DNA from: Cercozoa sp. M6MM
Lineage: Eukaryota; Endomyxa: Ascetosporea
NCBI GenBank assembly: GCA_040357565.1
Contig: JBDODJ010000059.1
Length of the DNA stretch: 64,000 nt
Direction: 5' to 3' (one strand)
How positions within the stretch are numbered: the stretch's first letter is position 1; each line of letters starts with the position of its first letter. Both the position numbers and the translations under genes were made by a program. This document shows positions 55,786 to 64,000 of the stretch, piece by piece. The notes under the pieces were generated by a model. That model ran no database searches. It was not told where the DNA came from and saw nothing but the letters and a program-made list of their open reading frames with translations.

Positions 55786-58700
55786 ATGAGAGCGATTCTG
55801 TCTCTCGTCGTGCTGCTGCTGACGCTCGTTCAAACGGCAAGTGCTGCTGGAAAGCCGCCGGGTCAGGGTGCCAAGCTGCATGAAACGCGAATCACACAAC
55901 TTGTGCAAGGTGTGTTCCTGCTATTTATGCAGCAAACCTTTTACCTTGTTTCTCGGACATGCATGTGCAGAGAACGCCAACTTGAGTACTGTGAATCCCT
56001 AATCAATGTGCATATTCTACAAAGTACTCCTGTCCTTGTGTCCACAGAAAGCGAACTGCAGCAACTACAACGCTCATTGTCTGCTTTTGAAGAGTGTTCT
56101 GCACAGTCGCGTACCCCAACTAACGCCTTCTTTTTTTTTTTAAATAGTTGAGTCATTGTCCGTGTGTTTGTCTGTCGCTTGGTGCAGAGGGTCTTCGGGC
56201 GCAAAACGCTGACTTGGTAAGTCTGACTGTCTGCCGATTGCGGATTGATCATTTTTGGTTATGGTTGATGCGTTCAGACGCACCAACTGCAAACGTTGCA
56301 GCAAAAACATGAAGGAAAGTTAGCAGGTACAGCATTTCAACCCTCTCCGGTACATGTTTGAGATTTGCATTTGCGGTGGTCAGAGCAAGAAGATGCAGTG
56401 CGACAAGTGCTATGTACATCAGGCCTCTCATCGCAATGTGACACAGCTTTTTGTATGTGTCTGTGTTGTTGAGCAGTGGAGAACAAGAAACTGCATGGCC
56501 AGTTGCAACAGGCAGCGCAGGCAGCCGAAGGTACACTCCTCTTCAGCTCCCAAATTACCTCACACACCGCTCAATTTGATACTGTAAAAGAAAATGCGCG
56601 TCTCAAGCTAGCACTGACCGAATCGGTACAATCTTCTTCTTCAAAGTGCTATCATCATTTCCATCTCATCTGCTCTCGACACGTAGGAAGCGAAACGTCA
56701 ACAAGGTACCCAGCTACCCAAATAAAAGTGCAGGGAGGCTGTTTCAGGTATTTGATATTTGCCTCACTCCATCCTGTGCCAGAGAAAGACGAGACACGAG
56801 CGGAGCTTACACAATTGCAAGGCAAACTCGTGGACCTGCAGCGGAGTCTGACCGAGCAAACTGCCTGTCAAACTGAACTGGATACCCTAAAAGCTCGTAC
56901 GTTTCCTCCACTTCGAGTTCCTTAAAGTTCTAGGTGGTGTCTGTGAGTGTCCTGTCTCCTTTGACTTACATCGACAACACACTCGTATCCTGCACAGATC
57001 TGGACACTCTGCAGCAAGAAAAGACCTCCGTGGACGAAGAACTGCATGCCTGTCAGGGTACTGCTGTTTTTTAGTTAGATAAAGAGAGGCACCTTCCTGC
57101 AGCCACACATGCTATTGAAGAAAAACAACTTCGTCTAAAAAACGAAGAGTTCGGTCAGTTTTTCCTTTAATCTTAATTCGATGAATCGAGACTGTACATT
57201 TACCACGTGGAGACAGAAGCCTCACTCCAGCGACGTGGCGCGGAATTGCAGCAGAGTCTGACCGAGCGAACCGCCTGTCAAACTGAGCTGGAGAACCTAC
57301 GAGCTCGTCCGTTTCCTCCACTTCGAGTTCCTTAAAGTTCTAGGTGGTGTCTGTGAGTGCTCAACATTTTGTAGAGTTCAACGATGCCACTCGTGGGCAT
57401 GAAACGAAGTGCACTGCCCAAGATGCCCGTACGAGTTGTTTTGTTCTTAATTTTATCGCAGGTCGCATGCTAAGCGTGCGTGTTCCACAGGCCTGCGAGA
57501 ACTTACAGAAGAACTGGCACACGCTGTAAGTTTACCGTGTGTCTACCCGTATCTGGTATATCCGTACTGTTTTGTGTTCTGCAGCGTGCCTCAACCGACG
57601 AGGCATCGACGAGTATTTTTGCTTTCTGATTCACTGCGTGTTTTACGAAGCGATAACTTTTTTGAGCGCAGAGGCACGCGAGTTTGATCTGCAAAATACT
57701 GATCTGCAAAGCGAGCTCGGTAGCTTTCTTCTCCTCTGTAGCGATTACAACCTGCCGGTACCAGTGAGTTGAATTGACGAAACTCGTGGTGTCAACTCGT
57801 AGCTCGAAAGAACGCTCAAACAGATGAGCTCACTCAACAACTTGCAGCCAAGGTACTAATTGATTTTGCTTGTGTGAATTGACATGCCGTGTGGTGACAC
57901 AGACTGGAGAGTGTGCGACTCAGCTCACCCGTACTCATTTTCGGTCAAGTTGCTCAGCACCGGTTGTGTGCGTACCTATTTTGGCGTAGATATCGAAGAG
58001 CAACAGCAGCAGCTGGAGACACTCCGTGCCACTCGTACACTTGTTGTCCACTGACCTACCATGTGCACGTGTTGTTTCCGGATGTGCGACAGTCGGCGAA
58101 CTGGAGAAGCAACTTGGTGAGTCCAAGGACGGTCGAGACAATCTCGAAACCGAACTTCGGGATGCACGTAAATGCTCGATTTACTCCTCGCATGTCTTTC
58201 TCCGATCGGTTCACTTCGTGAGATGGCAGGAACGGCACTCCAGCGATGTCAGGACGAACTGCAGCAAAGCCAAACCGAACTGAAGAAACTGCATGTCTTT
58301 TGTGAGGGTGCAAATAAACACAACGCATGCGAATACTGTATGGTTTTTTCTGTAGACAAGGAGCGAGACTACTTGAAGGAATTAGAGGGACTACAAGCAG
58401 AACTGAAGACTGCCACCAGAGATCTAGAAGGTTACCTTAGCTCTCTTTCAAGTCCTTTTCTGTCTGGTCGCACTAGTTGACACAAGCACAGAAAAGACTC
58501 GCTCGGAACGCACACTAACCGACAAGGTCACTGGACTCGAGGCAGTTCTGGCCGACACCGAGGCCACACATGGAACGACGTGTGCTGCCCAACGTGAGGG
58601 TAGATACAAACTCACTGTTTCACTGTTTGCATACATAAACATACGGTTTACCTTGTCAGTCGTGCAAGGACTCCAACAAGAACTTGCAGCTGTGGTGCGC

Positions 58701-61700
58701 TTTCTTCATGTGTGTGATGTATTTGTGACTTTTGTGTACAGCGCGAAGAGATTACCATGGCTGCTACTACGGCGGAAGAGGATATCCAGACCTTGCAACG
58801 AAATCTGGGTATCCCTGCTGTGTCTTGTTTTCCCATCTCTACCTCATTTTCGTTGTACTTTCTCGCACAGACGCGGAAACTGCAAAGGTAGCAGAGCTCG
58901 ACGTTGAATTACAGCAGCTCCGACGCGATTTGCAACAATGCCGAGCGGGTACCTGGTCATACTTTGTTCCTGCAAACTTCTGAGCTTTCTATCTGTCTTT
59001 ATTCTGTCAGAGAACGACGCAGCCAAGCAGCAACTCGGCAGCATTCAGGTCACTGTGTCGCAAAAGGACCGGCAACTTAGCGAACAAAAAGCTCAGTTCG
59101 CCTCCAAGGAACATAGTAAATTCTAACTAGACGCAGTATAAATATACAAACTCGTTAAGTGTGTCGATACTGTCGGTGTGCGTGTGCAGGTTACCAACAA
59201 GAACTGCGGCAGTGCCGAGCGGGTGCGTGCTCCCACACAAGTTTCAGTTGCTAGACTGTACCTCCCTGGTTTGATCCTGTGTGCAGAGAACAACGACATG
59301 AAGCGGCGGTTGGCGACACAGGAACTCAGTGCGAGAGAGAAAGAACGCGACCTGGCAGAGCTGCAAGCGCAACACGCTTCCGAGATACGGCGTACCTCGT
59401 TTGCATTGCTCTAACACGTGTAAACTGAAAGTGCTATGTCTTTGCAGGTTTACAACGAAGCTTGGAAGAGCAAACCAAAGTTGTAAACTGCTTTAGTTCT
59501 CTTAAACAAATGGGCAGTTAATTCCCCTTGTTTTGCAGGCTGACACGCAACGAAAAGCGTATAGAGGTACCTACTTGAGGTTTTTCCCAGTACATACCGA
59601 CATTGTGTATTTCGTCAGAAACTCACGCTGCCCAAACGCGATGCAAGGCCGAACTGGCCCAAAAGTCGAAGCAACTGACTGAGTCGGCAATTGAAGTGCA
59701 GCGACTGCAGAGAGAAAACGCACAGCTACAAGACCGTTGCAGAGCTGTGGTAGCGTGTACTTTTATATACATACAAATTGATATATATATATATATATAT
59801 ATTATATATAAACTTATATAAACTTATATGATTTTATAAATGATTTTGCATGTGCATCAGGGAGAACAAGAGGAGATGTGCGCGGCTCACGCTGCCGGTA
59901 CGTTTTTAAAGTTACAATCGAGTATGTTTAAAGGTACGAAATTTTAGTTCTTGCCGAACGTGACGCCGAACTGACCGAGTGTCGCTCCAAGATCGAAGAA
60001 CTCGAAAAACACCTCGGCACAGCACACACAGGTACTTTACTTAGTCGCCGTGACTAATTGCAGTGAGGTGCCTAAGTGCTTATGTTAGAGAACGACCTGC
60101 TCAAGGGAAAGCACACGCAACTTCAGCAAGAAGTCGAGGGTAAACTACATAGTCAAGTGTGTAAATTGATGTGCAACATGTGTGCATGAATGCATGTGTA
60201 CTGTACTGTACCAACTGCAGAACGCAAGCAAGGATATGACATCCTGAACCACAGACTCATCTTGGCACAACAAAGTGAGTAACCTGTAGTGTATTTCCAA
60301 TTCCCAAACACACATGTTCACAGATCTGGATGAAACACGCACTGCGTTACTCGAACGCGAGCGAGGTAGCCTTGTTTCCAGCCTAAGTCTAACCATCCAA
60401 AAGGGTTTCTTCCCAGAAACCGAACCTCTGCGTGACGCACTCGCTCAGTTGCAGCAGCAACTGAAAGGTACACACTCGCTGTGTTAACTGTGTAAACTAC
60501 AATCCTTGAAACAGACAAGGAACGACAGTGCGTTGAACGAGACACAGCGGTTCTCTTTTTCCGAACTGCACATTCATGTGCAATACTATCACTAACTTCT
60601 CCGTGCATTTAGAGCAAAGCACATGAAGCACGTGCCGCTCGGTGCGAAAAGGAACTCCAGCAACTGCAAGCCCAGTCCAAGAGAGTAAACAGTGAATTTG
60701 CTTGTCGCTTTATTGCACATCCTGTGTCTGACAGGCCGCCAAGGAACTAGAAGAACTCAGAAAGCAGAAGACGGCGCACGAGGAAGCACTTAAAAACTTC
60801 GAAGGACAACTCGCGGCAGCCTCAGACACCTTAGAAGAGGTAGAGATTTCTGGTAGTTGTCTACTATATTGCTGTCATGCGTGTGCAGAAAATGGCACAA
60901 ATGGAACGTGTTACCAACACCAAGGTACGCTCGCTTTATTCTGCCTGCGTATTTCTGTTCATGTTTTTTCGGGGTCCACAGGTACGCCTCGCAGAGGAAC
61001 GCATGAAGGAGGCTCAGCGAGGTCTCCTTTTGAAAGCAACTTCTAAATTTATTAAGAATTTACTCAATATTCCTTCATGTTGCAGCCGTGCAAAGAATTC
61101 AAACTGAACTTCGTGAGAGTCAAAAAGAAAAAACTGAGTGTCAAACTCGACTGCAAACTGTACAAGCTGGTAAAAATAATCAAGCCACCATGTATCTGAA
61201 GTACTGCCATACCGAACAATGCATGAATAAACCTGCTGGTATAACAGAGCTTGCTGATGCCACGCGCGGTCATGTGGCAACTTGCACCGCCCAAAAGACG
61301 CGTATCACACTCACTAACATTCCAAACCAGTATCTATCTCGATGTTTGAGTGTGTTCAGTTATTCGACAACTCGAAGAAACCAACCGACGAGTCTCCAAC
61401 GTTGAAGATCAACTGGCAGCTTCAAATACAACACTTGAGCAGTGTCAGGGCCGACTCAAGACCCAAAGCGAAGAATGTGCTGCCTTGCAGAAGCGTCGCA
61501 CTCTCTTTTCCAGGGACATTGTGGTTTCTGTCAGCGTGCTTTTATGTTTGTTGTACCTGCGCAGACGCGGAAGCACTAAACGAAGAACTCGCAACTGCCG
61601 TGAGTTTTCTCTTCCACGTGCTGCACATGAGTATTCAGAGGAAATTGTTCTAACAGCGTCAGCAAGTGACCACACTGGAAGCACGTGTCGTTGAGAAGGA

Positions 61701-61995
61701 AAAGGAACTTCAAACTTGTCAGGGTATGCCAGTTGGTCGTTTTTTGCTACAACTTTAACTCGACCCGCATTTTTGAATCAATAGACGTACTCGAGCAATG
61801 TCGGGTTGAAGTGGAAACTCAACGTGCAACAACGGAAGGACTCCACAAGGATCTCGCAGCTGCTGTATCTGTCACTTTGTCTTATGTACGTTTAGCATAC
61901 TCGAACCTGAAACAGCAAACGAAAATCACTGGCAAGGACGAGGAACTGCATGACCGCCAGGGTACTGCTGTTTATCAATTTAAAGAAAGAGAGAG

Positions 61996-62044
<49 letters not shown>

Positions 62045-62054
62045 NNNNNNNNNN

Positions 62055-62111
<57 letters not shown>

Positions 62112-64000
62112 GAGAGAGGTGCCTTCCTGTAGCCGAAGCAGAGGAACTCCGTCAGGAGATTGGCCGTCTGAAGAATAAATGTGCCACCACGGTACCTTGA
62201 CCTTGTATGTTCCTTTCACTCTCTTATAAATTTACCGACGATACGTGACACAGGCCGGTGCATCAGAAGAACAGACCGCCGAAATCGAGCGTCTGCAACA
62301 GCAGCTGACTGAGCTGCAGACAACTCTGGAAAAGGCTCAAACCAACCAACACCAAGGTACCTATACAAACGACCGTCAAAAAAATATATTTGTGTGTGCA
62401 GCCGTTGAAGCACTCCAAACGAGACTTGAAGGATGTGAGAATGAACTGCGAGCAGCCCGAGAACGAGAGACTCAACTGCAACAGCAACTGGGTAACCCTT
62501 ACGCTTCAATTGTTTGGGACTGTAGTCGCTATAACTTATATACTGATGTGTGCCTCTATTGACAGAAACTGCCACTCGACGACCCACTCAACATGCGGTT
62601 GCGACACAGACTGAAGGCAGTACTATGTCCTTTTATGCTCCATATTTTGGAGGCGCAAAGACTCCGTCTACTTGAGCAGCCTTGGAAATCGACGAGATCA
62701 AGGCCGAACTACAGCGCAGTCAAACCACTGTCCAGCAACTCGGTCAGTTCAATCCTGTTGAAGAGGGTGCTTGTTGATCTAGATTCCTATGCAGAGACCG
62801 AACTGCAGGAGACTCGTGCTACACTGCAAAGTTAGTTGAGTGTCTCCTGTACTACCTGCATGAGTAGTTGTTTGCACTGTAAACAGAGCACGAAGCTGCC
62901 GCAATGGAGCGTGCCGAAGAGAGCGCTACCTTGCAGAAACGTAGTACTTTTCTTCTTTGGTGATTGGTGTCACGAGTGTCCCACATGTGCAGATGTGGAA
63001 GTACTTGAGGAGACACTCGCTGCTGTTGTACCCTCGTTTGTCAGTTCTGTCCTGTTTCAAAACTGTGTTATGTAACTCAAACAGCGCCAGAATGAGGCTA
63101 CGCTCGAAGAGCAGCTGCGTGATTGCGAGGGTTTCAATAACTTGATATATATGTATATATATTGCCTCGAGTATATTGAGTTGTTTCACTAGCGGACCTG
63201 GAGACCCAGCGAGGCACGGTTACTCAGATGAAAGAACAGTGCGCCACCACGGTACTGTCCTACGCACTGGCGTCCCGTCTAACCTTTCTGTATGCAGAAG
63301 TTGTATGTGCGTACAGGCCGGTGCCTCGGCCGAACTCGAACGCACACTGGCTTCCCAGACTGAAGGTACGAGCTGCCACTTTGTGTGTATGCAGCCAAGT
63401 GAGTCACAATCCGACTGGGCAGAGATCGAGCGCCTGCGAGCAGAGCTGGCCGCTCACGCTGGAGGCACTGCTCAGCAACAAGAGGGTACACAGTATTAAA
63501 TAAATACTACTGATACAAATATAGTCCCTGAACGCGTGTGCAGTCATTCAGCGACTCGAAATGACTCTCCTAGAGTGTAAAGACAAAGCAGAGCACAGCA
63601 TTCGAATGCAACAACTCTTGGGTAGCTTACACACTCATGCATATGGTTCACCAGATCTGATTTGGCTTTAAACATAAATTCGGTGTTCAAACACAGAGGA
63701 CGACCGTGAGAAGCTTCATGCGGAACTGCTTGGTACAGTGCCCTATCGCCATTGTTGCTGTATTACTGTGTCAACACAGAGTCTACGAGAGAGCTCGACC
63801 TGTGTCGAAACGAACTGGCGACCCACAAGGCAGGTATCAACACCTTTATTTCGCTCTCGACCTGTTGGAGTGAAACATGCAACACTTACGCACACAGTCT
63901 ATGAGGATGCAATCCGAGGGCACGAAGGCACCTGCACTGCCCAGCAAGAGCGTAACACCCTCCGATTCTTCGTGCTGGTGAATTTTTGTAAGTTTAAGCG
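55786..64000 (+). CDS. Secreted giant coiled-coil protein, 3' end beyond window
   Basis: The ATG at 55786 opens a signal peptide (MRAILSLVVLLLTLVQTASA) followed by GKPPGQGAKLHETRITQLVQ. At least forty short exons (about 12-35 codons each) follow, separated by introns of roughly 50-60 nt. Nearly all encode heptad-like helix with Leu, Gln, Glu and Lys: for example SELQQLQRSLSAFEECSAQ, RAELTQLQGKLVDLQRSL, LQRCQDELQQSQTELKKL and RCKAELAQKSKQLTESA, then IERLQQQLTELQTTLEKAQ. A cysteine occurs about once per exon in many modules, at similar places (TACQTEL, TTCAAQ, LTECRSK, LEQCQGRL). Several modules are near duplicates (see repeats). The open structure continues to 64000 with no stop in phase, so the protein is 3' partial. 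It could be a secreted fibrous or surface protein held by disulphides; function is not known. Individual junctions are provisional. Confidence 0.65.
56838..56949 (+). repeat. Exon+intron duplication, copy 1
   Basis: About 60 bp of exon (SLTEQTACQTELDTLKA) and about 50 bp of the following intron, matched by 57248-57359 at an offset of exactly 410 bp. The intron halves are identical; the exon halves differ at about nine positions. Confidence 0.9.
57248..57359 (+). repeat. Exon+intron duplication, copy 2
   Basis: Second copy, exon reading SLTERTACQTELENLRA. Its donor is GTCCGT where copy 1 has GTACGT, so splicing may be weaker or shifted here. Confidence 0.9.
59772..59832. repeat. (TA)n intron repeat
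   Basis: TATATATA followed by ATAAACTTATATAAACTTATA, in an intron of the coiled-coil gene. Confidence 0.85.
61986..62118. repeat. (GA)n repeat with 10-N gap
   Basis: GA dinucleotides on both sides of ten N (62045-62054) in an intron of the coiled-coil gene. The gap is an assembly artefact within the microsatellite, so its length is unknown. The flanks (CAGGGTACTGCTGTTT before, GAGGTGCCTTCCTG after) resemble the short intron at about 57055-57105. Confidence 0.9.

Noticed and set aside
1-64000. CRISPR array, tRNA or rRNA genes
   Set aside because: Direct repeats present are contiguous microsatellites or minisatellites without unique spacers; no cloverleaf with A and B boxes or rRNA core sequence was found by eye. 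A tRNA scan would be decisive.

Overview
The window is nuclear DNA from a compact, unicellular-type eukaryote. Coding exons have strongly G/C-biased third codon positions, TAA, TAG and TGA are all used as stops, and nearly every gene is cut by many short GT-AG introns (about 25-60 nt, plus longer repeat-filled ones). No prokaryotic operon structure, rRNA, tRNA or CRISPR array was seen. A folate-biopterin (BT1) transporter, a ChaN-like haem-binding protein and a calcineurin A together suggest a protist or alga, but I cannot place the lineage from this sequence alone. There are two assembly gaps: 100 N at 28721-28820 and 10 N at 62045-62054.

Layout, left to right. 0.1-4 kb: the 3' end of a + strand membrane protein converging on a small two-TM protein (-), a doubtful ORF (-), then a membrane-bound RING-CH-like E3 ligase (-). 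A 33-codon signal-peptide ORF (+) starts 40 bp from the E3 start. 4.6-11.1 kb: two multi-exon + strand genes I do not recognise, followed by a 352-bp MITE-like element. 12.2-16.7 kb: a secreted ChaN/Tiki-type haem-binding protein (-) and an unrecognised coiled-coil, probably tail-anchored protein (-). 17.7-20.4 kb: a ZnT5/ZnT7/Msc2-type zinc transporter (-). 20.7-25.5 kb: MYG1-family nuclease (+), a two-TM protein with a long acidic tail (+) and an unrecognised gene (+). 25.6-32.8 kb: a BT1 transporter and an ERMP1/Fxna-type M28 metallopeptidase, both (-). 33.3-36.8 kb: a NIPA-family magnesium transporter (+). 38.0-45.0 kb: a large ankyrin-repeat protein (-). 45.4-47.8 kb: calcineurin A (-), divergent from RRS1 (+, 48.1-49.8 kb). 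50.4-55.0 kb: two unrecognised (-) genes separated by a repeat-containing spacer. 55.8 kb to the right edge: a very long secreted coiled-coil protein (+) made of many tiny, partly duplicated exons and running off the window.

The neighbours do not form a pathway, although several products would act in the secretory system or at membranes: ZnT5/7-like, ERMP1-like, RING-CH-like, NIPA-like, BT1 and the secreted coiled-coil protein. The most unusual features are the non-coding architecture and the terminal gene. Introns are packed with many different simple repeats, usually pyrimidine-rich on the sense strand. A 10-bp palindrome, TCCGCGCGGA, occurs nine times. A minisatellite unit is shared in sense orientation by introns of two neighbouring genes. 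The last gene shows exon-plus-intron duplication.

All exon boundaries were read by eye from GT-AG signals, reading frame and codon bias. They are approximate unless a boundary is explicitly argued in the entry.
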